Shown here: positions 15,314 to 24,386 of the stretch, one piece after another | Numbering within the stretch: the stretch's first letter is position 1 | Layout of the letters: every line of letters starts with the position of its first letter | Assembly (NCBI RefSeq): GCF_021165955.1 | Contig: NZ_CP088952.1 | Coordinates: forward strand, 1-64,000 | Reading direction: 5' to 3' | Source of the DNA: Massilia endophytica | GTDB lineage: Bacteria; Pseudomonadota; Gammaproteobacteria; Burkholderiales; Burkholderiaceae_D | DNA: 64,000 nt | Position numbers and translations under genes: made by a program | The notes under the pieces: generated by a model | The model's database searches: none | What the model saw: only the letters and a program-made list of their open reading frames with translations | What the model was told of the DNA's origin: nothing

Positions 15314-17116
15314 ATGCCGAAGATTGCCTGGGTATTGCTGCCCTTGGCGCTGTACGGCCTCTGCCTGGCCGGGACCTTGCTGCTGCGCAGGGGAAGGCTC
15401 TCGCGCCATGCGCTGAATATCCAGATCAGTCTGCTTTTGATGTTCTACTTGGCAGCAACCGCCGGTCTGGGGATTTTCTGGGTCGCCAACCAGCAGCTGC
15501 CGGTGTTCGACTGGCATTACCTGTTCGGATACGGGACGGTGGCGCTGCTGCTCGTCCATCTGTATTTCAACCTGCCCCTGGTGTGGACGGCCCTGCGGAA
15601 ACCGCGCCGGGCGGAGTCTCCAGCCAAGGGGCGGCGAAGCAGGGCAGGGCTGGCGGCGCTGGCCGCGCTGGCGGCAGGCTATCTGCTCGGCGGGCTGCAG
15701 CAGGAAAGCGCTCCGCTGTCCGGAGCGCAGGCCATGCCCGGTATCGAGGCTGTGCTGCGTTTCCATGAGTCCTCCTCCGAATCCCGGCGCGCGGCGTTCG
15801 CGCGTGCGCCTGCGGTCGACTGGGGCGCGCCGCCTGCCGCCTTCAAGGCGTACCCGGAGCGGCCGCACATTCCGCTGGAACGCGGAAATGCCGCGACGCG
15901 GGGCTTGAGCGAATCGCTGCGCGGCCCAGGCCCGGTCCCCGGGACACTGCGCTTGCGGGAACTGGGCGAGCTGCTCTATCTTTCCGCTGGCGTGACCCAG
16001 CGCCGTGGCGGGCAGGCGCTGCGGGCCTCGCCCTCGTCCGGCGCCCTGTTTTCCGGGGAGCTGTATGTGCTGGCAAGTTCGGTGAAGGGGCTGGCGCCCG
16101 GCGTCTATCATTACGACGCCGACCGGCACCGCCTCGCCGCTCTCGGCCCGCTCGCCGCAGCCAGCGGTCTTGCTTCCGATGATGCTGCCGCCACCATCGT
16201 GCTGACGTCGGTGGTGCGCAGGACAGCCTATAAATACAAGGTCCGCGCGTACCGCTATGTGACGGCCGACGCGGGACATCTGCTGGAGAATCTGCGTGTA
16301 GCGGGCCAGGCTCTCGGCATGCATCCCGTTCTGGCAAGGCAGTTCGAGGAACGGACGCTGGCCCGTACTCTTGGCGGGGATGGTGTGCAGGAGATTGTGC
16401 TGGCCGCGATGGAACTGCGCCGTACAGCGCCGCCCGCGGCCCGGCCCGGCAGGCAGTTCGTCGCGCCAGCGGAGGTGTCGTCAACCATTGGCGTTACGGG
16501 CCTGGTCCACTCGGCGACCTCGCTCCGGCTGCCGCAGCCATTGGAGCCGGGCGAGCTGACCTCCCTTCCCGCGCCAGAGCAAAGCGGCATCGCTGTGCAC
16601 AAGGCGATCGCCGAGCGGCGCAGCCAGCGTCGCTTCACGCGGGATCCCGTGGCGCTCGCCGTGCTTGCGTCGATCCTGGCTGACATGAACCAGCCGGACC
16701 AGCTATCCGGCGCGGTCCGCATCAACCTGATCGTCAGCCGTGTGGAAGGACTGGAGCCAGGCGTCTACCGCTATGATCCGCGCCATGCGCTGCGGCTGGT
16801 GCGCCAGGGCGACTTCGCCGCGGCCGCGGAATCGGCCGCCCTCTCGCAGGCGGTGATTGGCGATGCTGCCGTGGTGCTGGTGCTGTCCGCCGAACGCGAG
16901 GCCATGCTGACCGAGGGAGCGCGCGGCTATCGTCACGGCTTTATCGAGGCAGGCCTGATCGGCGAGCGCTGGCTGCTGGGGGCCGTTGCGCGGCGGCTCG
17001 GCGCCTGCCCGGTCGGCGCGTTCTACGACGATGAAGCTGCCACGCTGATCAGGGTTGACGCGCGGCGCGAGTGGGTGCTTCACTTTGCGGCGCTGGGCGT
17101 TCCTGCGAAGGACTGA
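15314..17116 (+). CDS. Membrane-anchored tandem SagB/ThcOx-type oxidoreductase
   Basis: The 600-aa product joins an N-terminal membrane part (about four helices within residues 1-135, resembling cytochrome b561/DUF4405-like modules) to two consecutive SagB-type nitroreductase-fold domains (about 180-375 and 425-598). Each has the YxYxxxxHxL-like element: GVYHYDADRHRLAAL in the first, GVYRYDPRHALRLV in the second. SagB proteins are FMN-dependent dehydrogenases that oxidise azolines in peptides. Here no azole cyclodehydratase or precursor peptide is nearby, so the substrate is open. The 3' end overlaps the convergent gene by 68 bases. Strong on fold, weak on role. Confidence 0.82.
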   Translation: MPKIAWVLLPLALYGLCLAGTLLLRRGRLSRHALNIQISLLLMFYLAATAGLGIFWVANQQLPVFDWHYLFGYGTVALLLVHLYFNLPLVWTALRKPRRAESPAKGRRSRAGLAALAALAAGYLLGGLQQESAPLSGAQAMPGIEAVLRFHESSSESRRAAFARAPAVDWGAPPAAFKAYPERPHIPLERGNAATRGLSESLRGPGPVPGTLRLRELGELLYLSAGVTQRRGGQALRASPSSGALFSGELYVLASSVKGLAPGVYHYDADRHRLAALGPLAAASGLASDDAAATIVLTSVVRRTAYKYKVRAYRYVTADAGHLLENLRVAGQALGMHPVLARQFEERTLARTLGGDGVQEIVLAAMELRRTAPPAARPGRQFVAPAEVSSTIGVTGLVHSATSLRLPQPLEPGELTSLPAPEQSGIAVHKAIAERRSQRRFTRDPVALAVLASILADMNQPDQLSGAVRINLIVSRVEGLEPGVYRYDPRHALRLVRQGDFAAAAESAALSQAVIGDAAVVLVLSAEREAMLTEGARGYRHGFIEAGLIGERWLLGAVARRLGACPVGAFYDDEAATLIRVDARREWVLHFAALGVPAKD

Positions 17117-17744
17117 ATAGCATTCCCGCCAGGGCGACACACAAGGCCAGCATGCGCATGGCGTCCAGGGAGTCGGACGCCGGGTCGCCGTTCGAAACAT
17201 GCGTGCCAATGGCTGCGACCATGACGGCAGCCAGGATCGCGGCTGCCCAGATGCGTCCGCGTCCCATCAGCAGGAAGGCGGCGGCGCAGGTTTCGACCGC
17301 CATCACGGCATACATGAGCGCCAGCGGGAGACCGGACGCGCGGAAAAACTCGCGCATCTCACTGTCGTGAAGGAGTTTGCCGATTTCGAACTGAATGAAG
17401 GCCAGCCCGACATACCATGCGGTGGCGCTGGCCATAGTCTTGCGGAAGCGGATCCCGGCCGCGCTTTCACGGGGGGAAAAGGCGGCGGCAAAAGCGGCTC
17501 CAACGGCGAAGGGCGCCGCCCATGCGAGTCCGGCACGCAGGGTATTTTTCACGGCGGGAGCAGGAAGGCCGGCCAGCGTGGAGGCCGCGAACAGGGCCAG
17601 GGCTGCCGCAGCCAGGGCGTAACAGAGGGCCGCAACGCTCGTTTCCAGCCGTTTCTGCGATGGGGCGGCAAGACTGCGATGGAGGCCGAGCAGGACGGCG
17701 GTCCAGCCCATTGCGAGCGCAAAAAACCAGACAGGTGAAGCCAT
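17049..17744 (-). CDS. DoxX-like integral membrane protein
   Basis: This 231-aa hydrophobic protein has about seven predicted helices. The C-terminal half (WYVGLAFIQFEIGKLLHDSEM then GLPLALMYAVMAVETCAAAFLLMG) resembles DoxX/DoxD membrane subunits, some of which act in quinone or thiol redox. The start at 17744 follows AAGGAGA. The last 68 bases lie inside the 3' end of the convergent SagB-like gene. Function unknown. It is separated by 37 bases from the upstream acyltransferase and may be cotranscribed with it. Confidence 0.7.
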   Translation of the reverse strand: MASPVWFFALAMGWTAVLLGLHRSLAAPSQKRLETSVAALCYALAAAALALFAASTLAGLPAPAVKNTLRAGLAWAAPFAVGAAFAAAFSPRESAAGIRFRKTMASATAWYVGLAFIQFEIGKLLHDSEMREFFRASGLPLALMYAVMAVETCAAAFLLMGRGRIWAAAILAAVMVAAIGTHVSNGDPASDSLDAMRMLALCVALAGMLFSPSQERPAPQSEAPTRAARQP

Positions 17745-17781
17745 GAGGGAAGTCTCCTTCGCTGGGGTCGGGCAAACCTCC

Positions 17782-18891
17782 CTATAGTACCGCGGCTGAG
17801 CTTGCTGGCAAAACTCGCGCCAACCGGTCCAGCCAGAACTGGAACCAGCGTTTCATCGGCGTTTTCACGCGCTCGCAGGCCGTTCCAAGCAGGGCGATGA
17901 TGGCGAGCGTCAGCGCGAGGATCAGCGGTGTCTGAAGCAGCCCCAAACTCATGGTCGCAGTCGCCGCCACCAGGAATTTCAGGATAGGGAAGTGCAGCAG
18001 GTAGATGGCGAAGGTATGGGCTGATGCCTTGCGCACCATGTGTTCGCACCAGGGCCGAAGTTGGCCGATCCAGGGTGCGAGCTTCACCATGGCGACAATG
18101 TGGAGCGCCGCCGGAATGCTGAACGCATAGGCATACAGGAACCCTGCGGATTGCTCTAGGGCCTGCGCGGTGGGGCCGAGTTCGGCAAGCGTCCATGCGC
18201 GCCAGCTGGCCTTGGCGCCCGATGCAATCAATACGCTCGATCCCGCGAACGACGCCAGGGCGAGAAGCGCCGCCGCATGCGGTGACAGACGCATCCGCTT
18301 GGAGATTGCGAAGGCGCCCACGCCGAGCAGCCATATGGGCATGAGCAGTACGATCTTCGGGCCGGAAAGGGCGCAAAGCGATACCACCGCCAGCATCTTC
18401 ACGCCGCGCCGTGGAATGAAGTACGCTGCCGCGTAGATCATGTAGTACCAGAATTCGTAGCTCAGGGACCAGAAGGGGATATTGGATGGCGGCCACAGGG
18501 AGATGAACCAGACTTCATTGGAAAAGAATGCGCTTAGCACAAGCGCCGTCATTTCCTCCTTGAACGAGGCCGGGTACTCCGATGGCGCCAGCATTGCGCC
18601 CGCCACATCCAGGAGCATGGTCACAAGGAGCGCAGGCAGGACGACGCTGTAAAGGCGCGCGAAACGCGCGGAGAGATAATCCGCCGCCCTGTCCTTGCGG
18701 CTGTGGACGACGTAGGCGATCACGAAGCCGGACAGGATGAAGAACACATATACCGCCTCGCCTCCCCATTCGGCCAGCCGCCACAGGACGGGCAAGCCAT
18801 CGGGCAGCAAATAGTGTGCGTGGACGGTGAAAACCACAAGGGCTGCGGCAAGCCGCAATACGTCCAGATAGAGGGAGGCGGCCTTTTCCAT
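17782..18891 (-). CDS. Acyltransferase family 3 membrane protein
   Basis: This 369-aa polytopic inner-membrane protein belongs to the OafA/NodX acyltransferase-3 family. The N-terminal YLDVLRLAAALVVFTVHAHY carries the conserved arginine and the catalytic-type histidine, followed by the GGEAVYVFFILSGFVI block. It probably O-acylates a surface glycan or lipid. About ten hydrophobic helices are visible. The start at 18891 has CGGAGAT upstream. No polysaccharide cluster lies beside it, so the target is unknown. Confidence 0.88.
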   Translation of the reverse strand: MEKAASLYLDVLRLAAALVVFTVHAHYLLPDGLPVLWRLAEWGGEAVYVFFILSGFVIAYVVHSRKDRAADYLSARFARLYSVVLPALLVTMLLDVAGAMLAPSEYPASFKEEMTALVLSAFFSNEVWFISLWPPSNIPFWSLSYEFWYYMIYAAAYFIPRRGVKMLAVVSLCALSGPKIVLLMPIWLLGVGAFAISKRMRLSPHAAALLALASFAGSSVLIASGAKASWRAWTLAELGPTAQALEQSAGFLYAYAFSIPAALHIVAMVKLAPWIGQLRPWCEHMVRKASAHTFAIYLLHFPILKFLVAATATMSLGLLQTPLILALTLAIIALLGTACERVKTPMKRWFQFWLDRLARVLPASSAAVL

Positions 18892-18975
18892 TGCTGCGAT
18901 CTCCGGTCAGACTCGCACCCAGTATTCTCCCGAGCGCCAAGGACTTGTTGCCGTACATCAGACGGAGAAAACAAA

Positions 18976-19001
18976 AACGCCGATCGGCATGGATCGGCGT
19001 T
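18976..19001 (-). terminator. Rho-independent terminator of tRNA-Phe
   Basis: Perfect 10-bp stem AACGCCGATC/GATCGGCGTT with a 6-base loop. On the minus strand it is followed by a T-rich run (TTTGTTTT). It lies 17 bases past the 3' end of the tRNA. Confidence 0.8.
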
Positions 19002-19017
19002 CCTTTGATGGTGTTCT

Positions 19018-19093
<76 letters not shown>

Positions 19094-19103
19094 AAGGCGC
19101 GCA

Positions 19104-19132
19104 ATTATAGCAGGGCGATGGCATTCCGCCAA
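19104..19132 (-). promoter_or_regulatory. Sigma-70 promoter of tRNA-Phe
   Basis: On the minus strand TTGGCG (19132-19127), a 17-base spacer and a perfect TATAAT (19109-19104) stand ten bases before the tRNA 5' end. This is a typical strong stable-RNA promoter. Confidence 0.8.
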
Positions 19133-19285
19133 GTGCCGTCCTTCGGTTACAGAAGTAACGCCTCCTTACAGCTGCAGCCATGTTTCTCGAAATTGTCCTG
19201 AAAAGGTAATAGTGGTGGATTCGACCGGGGGTGCGATTCTACACTTGGTCACATTTATTTTGCGACGACCAGGAGGATCAAAATA

Positions 19286-20659
19286 ATGCATCGACGTGAA
19301 GCACTGCGCGCCCTCGCCGCGCTGTCCCTGCCGGGTGGACTGGCCGCCTGCGGCGGAGGCGGCGATGGCGGCGCAGCCATCCCGCCGCCGGCAGCCGGAC
19401 CGGCCATCACTTCCTTCACCAGCGACAAGGCCGACTATCAGGTTGGCGCCGCGGCCACCGTAACCGCCGTCTTCAGCGGCGGCACGGGCCGCATCGACCC
19501 GCCGGGACTCGCCATCACGAGCGGCACGCCGCTGGCGCTGCCCATCCTGCCAGCGGGGCCCCTGCGGCTGACCGTAACCTCGGGCAGTACCTCGGTCACG
19601 CGTGAGCTCAAGCCCAACCTGGCTTACCGGAACGTGCTGCAGCAGATTCCCATGGGCTTTTCGCGCGCGGCCCATGTCACGGCCACGGGGGCGGGCGGCA
19701 AGCTGTATATCGTGGGCGGCGAAGGCGGTAGTTCGGTAGCGCCGCAGGAAGTCATGGTTTTCGATCCCTACACGGAGAAATTCAGTTCGGCAGGCATGCT
19801 GGCTACGGGCCGCTTCGCGCACACCGTCACCGCGCTGCCGGACGGCACCTTGCTGGTGCTGGGAGGCTCGCGCACAGTGAGCGGAACTCCCAGCGCCGAG
19901 CGCTTCGATCCGGCGACAGGCAAGACGAGGGCGATGGCTGGCCAGCCCGCAGCCAACCGCCAGTACCACACGGCCACGCTGCTTGCAGACGGCAAGGTGC
20001 TGATCGCGGGCGGGCAGGTGGCCGGTTCGGCGGCGGGCTGGCGCACGGCGGAAATCTACGATCCCGCAAACGACAGCTTCACCCCGCTCGGCGCAAGCAT
20101 GCAGTATGGCCGCTGGGGCCACGTGGCGCTGCCTCTGTCCGGCAACAAGGTGCTGCTGTACGGCAGCCGGCCCATCGTCGGGGGCTACGCGCCTGCCGAA
20201 ATTTACGATGCCGCTGCGAAGACCTTCACTGCCGTTGCGGGACCGGATGCCCAATCCCGCAACGACGCCAGGGCGCTGGTGCTCGCCAGCGGGGAGGTGC
20301 TGCTGACCGGGGGCGAACAGGCCGACGGCTATCCCTACCAGTCCATCGTGCGCGGCAATGCGGACGGCGGCAATCTGCGTATCGGCGGGCAGATGCGCCA
20401 CGCGCGCGCCGTGCATGCCGCCGCGCCCCTGGTGGACGGGCGCGCGCTGATCGCGGGCGGCAGCGAGGACTTCACCTCGCGCGGCGTGGCGGATACGGAG
20501 CTGTACACGCCCGCCAGCGGCGCCGTGACGCAGGGCCCCCAGCTGGCCGTCGCCCGCATCATGCATACCGCGGACCTGCTGGCCACAGGCAAGGTGCTTG
20601 TCCTGGGCGGCAATGACCGGAGCATGGGGCTGGTCGCCACGGCAGAGCTGTTCAGCTAG
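19286..20659 (+). CDS. Kelch-repeat lipoprotein
   Basis: This 457-aa exported protein has a twin-Arg-like start (MHRREALRAL) and a lipobox LAAC (Cys22), then a Gly/Pro linker. An Ig-like N-terminal region spans about 38-105. Kelch-type beta-propeller repeats run from about 125 to 457, recognisable as repeated GKLYIVGGEGG, GTLLVLGGS, GKVLIAGGQ, GEVLLTGGE and GKVLVLGGN blades. Such galactose-oxidase-like propellers often bind glycans or partner proteins. No catalytic residues are evident. It is monocistronic and probably sits at the outer membrane or periplasm. Confidence 0.87.
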   Translation: MHRREALRALAALSLPGGLAACGGGGDGGAAIPPPAAGPAITSFTSDKADYQVGAAATVTAVFSGGTGRIDPPGLAITSGTPLALPILPAGPLRLTVTSGSTSVTRELKPNLAYRNVLQQIPMGFSRAAHVTATGAGGKLYIVGGEGGSSVAPQEVMVFDPYTEKFSSAGMLATGRFAHTVTALPDGTLLVLGGSRTVSGTPSAERFDPATGKTRAMAGQPAANRQYHTATLLADGKVLIAGGQVAGSAAGWRTAEIYDPANDSFTPLGASMQYGRWGHVALPLSGNKVLLYGSRPIVGGYAPAEIYDAAAKTFTAVAGPDAQSRNDARALVLASGEVLLTGGEQADGYPYQSIVRGNADGGNLRIGGQMRHARAVHAAAPLVDGRALIAGGSEDFTSRGVADTELYTPASGAVTQGPQLAVARIMHTADLLATGKVLVLGGNDRSMGLVATAELFS

Positions 20660-20695
20660 CGCAGGTCCCGGGGACGGGTGCGATAAAATGCGGGG

Positions 20696-21199
20696 ATGAG
20701 CCTCCCCGCCACCGCAGCCCCCTTGCTGGACGCCGACCAGATCGCCTTCGTGCGAGGCGGGGTTTCGATCAGCGTGGCCACCTGCGGGAGCGGCGGCCTG
20801 CCGCAGCTGGTGCGCGGGATCGGCTGCCGCGCCGCCGACGACGGGAGCCTGTTCACCGTCTTCGTGCCGGAACCGAAGTCGCAGCAGATCCAGCGCGATA
20901 TCTTCGCCAACGGCGCCATCGCAGTTGCTTTCACCAAGCCTTCCACCCACCGAACCCTCCAGCTCAAGAGCCGCGAGGCCCGCGTCACCGCGCTGACGCC
21001 TGCGGACGTGGCCCTGGTCCATGCCTACCGCGATGCCTTCGTCGCCGAACTGGCGGCCATCGGCATGCGCGAGGAACTGGTGCGCACCCTGCTGGCGGCG
21101 GCGGACGAGGAACTGGTGGGCCTGAGCTTCCGCCCCAGCGACGCCTTCACCCAGACGCCTGGCCCGAAGGCTGGCCAACCCCTGAAGGCGGGCGAATGA
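20696..21199 (+). CDS. Pyridoxamine 5'-phosphate oxidase-like (FMN split-barrel) protein
   Basis: This 167-aa protein has a PNPOx-like split-barrel fold: an N-terminal FVRGGVSISVATCG strand, TVFVPEPKSQQI, and an AVAFTKPSTHRTLQLKSREA block like those binding the FMN phosphate. It is not a vitamin B6 oxidase by sequence. The start at 20696 is 36 bases past the kelch gene. Its stop overlaps the next gene, another split-barrel protein, as ATGA. The pair likely works together, possibly binding flavin or another cofactor. Confidence 0.82.
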   Translation: MSLPATAAPLLDADQIAFVRGGVSISVATCGSGGLPQLVRGIGCRAADDGSLFTVFVPEPKSQQIQRDIFANGAIAVAFTKPSTHRTLQLKSREARVTALTPADVALVHAYRDAFVAELAAIGMREELVRTLLAAADEELVGLSFRPSDAFTQTPGPKAGQPLKAGE

Positions 21200-22515
21200 G
21201 CCGCGTGCGCCTCGATACGATCCGCGAGTGCTTCGAGGGCGTGATCCCCGCCATCATCGGCACCGCGGATGCGGACGGCATGCCCAACGTGTCCTACCTC
21301 ACGCAGGTGCAGTACATCGATCCGCAGCATATCGCGCTGTCCTACCAGTTCTTCAACAAGACGCGCGCGAACATCCTCGGCAGCCGCCAGGCGCGCCTGA
21401 TGGTGATCAGCCCCCTGACGGCAGCCCAGTACCTGCTCACGCTGGAGTTCCTGCGCACGGAAACCAGCGGCTCGCTCTTCGAGAGCATGAAGGCCAAGCT
21501 TTCCGGCATCGCTTCTCAGGTGGGCATGAGCGGAGTGTTCCAGCTGCTTGGATCGGACGTGTACCGCGTGACCGACATGGTCTGCCTGCAGGGAGCGCAG
21601 CTGCCCGCGCCGCCTCCTCCGCTGAACCGCCTGGCGGAACTGCGCAACAGTGCGGAACGCCTGCGCGAATGCCGTGAGCTGGACCGCCTGTTCGACGAAA
21701 CCCTGAACTGCCTGAACGAGAAGTTCGGCATCGCCCATGCCATGCTGCTGATGCACGAGGCGCCTGCGCGGCTCTATACGGTGGCGAGCCGCGGCTACGC
21801 GGAGTCGGGCGTAGGCTCGGAAATCGCGCTGGGCGAAGGCGTGATCGGCGTGGCGGCGCGCGAACGCACGCCCATCCGCATCAGCCACATGACGAGCGAA
21901 TACGGATACAGCCGCGCCATCCGCTCGCAGACGGCGGATGCGCAGGCGCTGGAGATTCCGCTGCCCGGCCTGGCGGAGTCGCGCAGCCAGATGGCCGTGC
22001 CCATTCTGGGCTGCAGCCGCCTGATGGGCATTCTTTACGTGGAGAGTCCTCAGGACCTGCGCTTCACCTACGACGACGAGGACGCGCTGGTGACGCTGTG
22101 CGCCCAGCTGGCAATGCAGATGCATATCCTGCAGGAGGCGGAACCGGAAACGGCGCAGCAGCCGCCCGTCCCGGCGCCCGCGCCGGAAGGCGCTCCCCTG
22201 CTGGTGCGCCACTTCACGGGCAACGACAGCGTGTTTTTCGGGGACGATTACCTGATCAAGGGCGTGGCGGGCGCCGTGCTGTGGCGGCTGGTGCAGGATT
22301 ATGTGCAGCAGGGGCGCAGCTCCTTCAGCAACCGCGAGCTGCGGCTCGATGCGCGCCTGCGCCTGCCGGACGTGAACGACAATCTCGAAGCGCGCCTGGT
22401 GCTGCTGGCGCGCCGCCTGGCCGAACGCGGTGCGGGCATCGCCATCGAGAAGACGGGACGCGGCCACTTCCGGCTGGATGTGCAGCGCCCTTTGCAGCTG
22501 CAGGAAGTGGCCTGA
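21196..22515 (+). CDS. Split-barrel/GAF domain protein
   Basis: This 439-aa protein has an N-terminal PNPOx-like split barrel (about 1-140), a short helix and a GAF domain (about 165-315, with the ASRGYAESGVGSEIALGEGVIGVAARE block). After a Pro-rich linker comes a C-terminal domain of about 110 residues with a winged-helix-like character (NRELRLDARLRLPDVNDNLEARLVLLARRL). GAF domains bind small ligands or heme. The set looks like a sensory or regulatory protein. It overlaps the upstream split-barrel gene by ATGA and converges with the hemerythrin gene three bases away. Confidence 0.82.
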   Translation: MSRVRLDTIRECFEGVIPAIIGTADADGMPNVSYLTQVQYIDPQHIALSYQFFNKTRANILGSRQARLMVISPLTAAQYLLTLEFLRTETSGSLFESMKAKLSGIASQVGMSGVFQLLGSDVYRVTDMVCLQGAQLPAPPPPLNRLAELRNSAERLRECRELDRLFDETLNCLNEKFGIAHAMLLMHEAPARLYTVASRGYAESGVGSEIALGEGVIGVAARERTPIRISHMTSEYGYSRAIRSQTADAQALEIPLPGLAESRSQMAVPILGCSRLMGILYVESPQDLRFTYDDEDALVTLCAQLAMQMHILQEAEPETAQQPPVPAPAPEGAPLLVRHFTGNDSVFFGDDYLIKGVAGAVLWRLVQDYVQQGRSSFSNRELRLDARLRLPDVNDNLEARLVLLARRLAERGAGIAIEKTGRGHFRLDVQRPLQLQEVA

Positions 22516-22518
22516 GGA

Positions 22519-23196
22519 TCAGGCGGCGAGCGCCAGGTCCAGCTTGTGCGCGTCGCGCGCGTCCAGCAGCCCCTTCGCCAGCATCAGCATGCCGTTGAAA
22601 ACGGGCGCGGGGGCATTGGCGCGCATGCCCAGGAACATGGAGGCGCGCTCGGAAGGCGTCAGCGCGGGCAGCATCCATTTCATCGTCTTCTGCTGCTGTT
22701 CGGGCGGGATGGTGGCCACGATGGCCTGCTCGATTGCCATGAGCTCCCCGTCGCTGTAGTGCGCCCACAGCACGGCATTGTTGGCCGTTTCCTCCATGTT
22801 CATGTGCACCAGGTTCTCGCCAACGAAGACGGACAGCATGCGGTGCAGGTGGCCCAGCTGCACTTCGCGCGCGGCCGCCGCGGACTGCTGCACCAGGTCG
22901 CACATCATTTCCAGGTTGCCGATGTCCGCCACGTGGTGGGCGTGGTCGCCTTCCGCCGTGGCCGTGGACCCCGGAGCGCGCGCCTCCATCGCCACGTGCA
23001 CGAATTCCGATTCGTGCTTGAGGTGGCCGCGCAGGACGCCCAGCAGTTCGCGGATCTGGGCCAGGCCTTCGGCCACATCGGCTTCGTCGTGCGCATCCAT
23101 GCGCGCGCTGCGGTTCAGGGTGTCGCCCATGAAGGCGCGCAGGGCCTTGTGGATGGGGTTGTAGATATTCAGCCGGCTTGCGTGCAGGTCGCTCAT
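22519..23196 (-). CDS. Hemerythrin-like domain protein
   Basis: This 225-aa soluble four-helix-bundle protein has hemerythrin HHE-type spacing of histidines (HLKHESEFVH near 58-67, DHAHH near 84, HLHRML near 114, HMNMEE near 127) and acidic partners. It would bind a di-iron site and sense or carry oxygen, or protect against NO or peroxide. The start at 23196 follows GAGGAA; the longer open frame upstream has no family similarity. The start is separated by 97 bases from the next gene on the same strand. Confidence 0.82.
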   Translation of the reverse strand: MSDLHASRLNIYNPIHKALRAFMGDTLNRSARMDAHDEADVAEGLAQIRELLGVLRGHLKHESEFVHVAMEARAPGSTATAEGDHAHHVADIGNLEMMCDLVQQSAAAAREVQLGHLHRMLSVFVGENLVHMNMEETANNAVLWAHYSDGELMAIEQAIVATIPPEQQQKTMKWMLPALTPSERASMFLGMRANAPAPVFNGMLMLAKGLLDARDAHKLDLALAA

Positions 23197-23293
23197 TTCT
23201 TCCTCATGCGGGTGCGGATACGAAGCAGTGCATGGTAGCGGCGCGGCCCTGCGCGCGTTCTTAAAACTTCCCTCAGCGCTTCTTAAAAACTTC

Positions 23294-24271
23294 TTAATTG
23301 CGGCGGCTCTTGAGCACCCGGCCGTCCGCGCCGAAGAGCACGATGAATTCCGGTCCCGCGTTCTTGCCCCGGCGCTCGGCCGGGGGATAGAGCCAGGCCT
23401 GCAGGCCGCTGTCGAAACGCACTTCGGTGGCCGGGCCCAGCGCCGCGCGCACCTCCTGCGCCGTCTGCCCCGGCTGAATGCCGGGCGCGGGCGCTGCATC
23501 CGGCGGCGCGGGGTCGTCCATGTGCTCGAACTCCAGCAGCGTATCGTCCGGCCAGCCTGCGTCCCAGATCGGGGCGTGATAGGTCCGGTCGAGCAGTACC
23601 TGGCAATCGCAGAAGGGCAGGTCGGCGCGCGGCAGGGTGCCGCCGGCGTACTGGTAGCGGAAGGGCAGGGTGGCGTGGCGCTCCCCCGCGTGCAGCCGTA
23701 CGGCGAAAAGGGGCCGCTCGGCAAAGAACAGGTAGTTGCCCTGCGGATCGCGGCAGACGGCATCGGGATTGGTGAACAGGTCGGAGAGCCAGCGGAAGAG
23801 GTGGGCGTTGTTCGAGACCAGGCCCGCCTCGATGCCTACACGGCACTCGGTGCGCAGGTCGCCCAGCCTGCGCATGCCGGCCGGCACGCCCGGGCTGCGC
23901 ACGTCCGCCCGCCAGGTCATGCTGTCGGTGCGGCGGTTGGCCACCAGGGCGGCATCCTCGCGCTGGGCCTGTGCGTTGCGTTCGAGCGTGAAGCTGTTGT
24001 CCGGCGCCACCGGCACCGGCAGGGTGACCGTGTCACCCACCACCTTCATCTCGATGCCTTCCATGCGCACACCCGGCAGGCGGGGCAGCAGCCGGAAGCG
24101 CAGCGTGGCGCCGGGCGCATGCGAACGTTCCGATTCGAATCGGTCCATGCCCTTCAGCATTTTCCGATAGGATTTGTCGACGGGGTCGCGGGTGGTGGTG
24201 ACCGTCACGCTCTGCACCTGGGCATGCGCGGCGCCAACAGCAAGAAACAGGCAGAGAGCCGTACGCAGCAT
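23294..24271 (-). CDS. Exported hypothetical protein with C-terminal BamE/SmpA-like module
   Basis: This 325-aa protein has a signal peptide (about 1-18, ending AHA). The bulk (about 20-245) is not recognised; it is rich in beta-type sequence and has scattered cysteines (CRVGIE, AVCRD, FCDCQ). The final 60 residues (PGIQPGQTAQEVRAALGPATEV to VLFGADGRVLKSR) read like a BamE/SmpA/OmlA repeat, which usually mediates envelope protein assembly. The start at 24271 was chosen for the signal peptide; the longer frame overlaps the divergent kinase gene. Confidence 0.72.
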   Translation of the reverse strand: MLRTALCLFLAVGAAHAQVQSVTVTTTRDPVDKSYRKMLKGMDRFESERSHAPGATLRFRLLPRLPGVRMEGIEMKVVGDTVTLPVPVAPDNSFTLERNAQAQREDAALVANRRTDSMTWRADVRSPGVPAGMRRLGDLRTECRVGIEAGLVSNNAHLFRWLSDLFTNPDAVCRDPQGNYLFFAERPLFAVRLHAGERHATLPFRYQYAGGTLPRADLPFCDCQVLLDRTYHAPIWDAGWPDDTLLEFEHMDDPAPPDAAPAPGIQPGQTAQEVRAALGPATEVRFDSGLQAWLYPPAERRGKNAGPEFIVLFGADGRVLKSRRN

Positions 24272-24386
24272 AGCAAATCTCGCTTTGTTCAGGACAACAC
24301 GAATGGCGTGCAATCGGGGCCGGACTTGCACGCAGGACCGATACAATGGAGATGGAATCTCTCCAGCAGAATAGCGAAAAATAACA

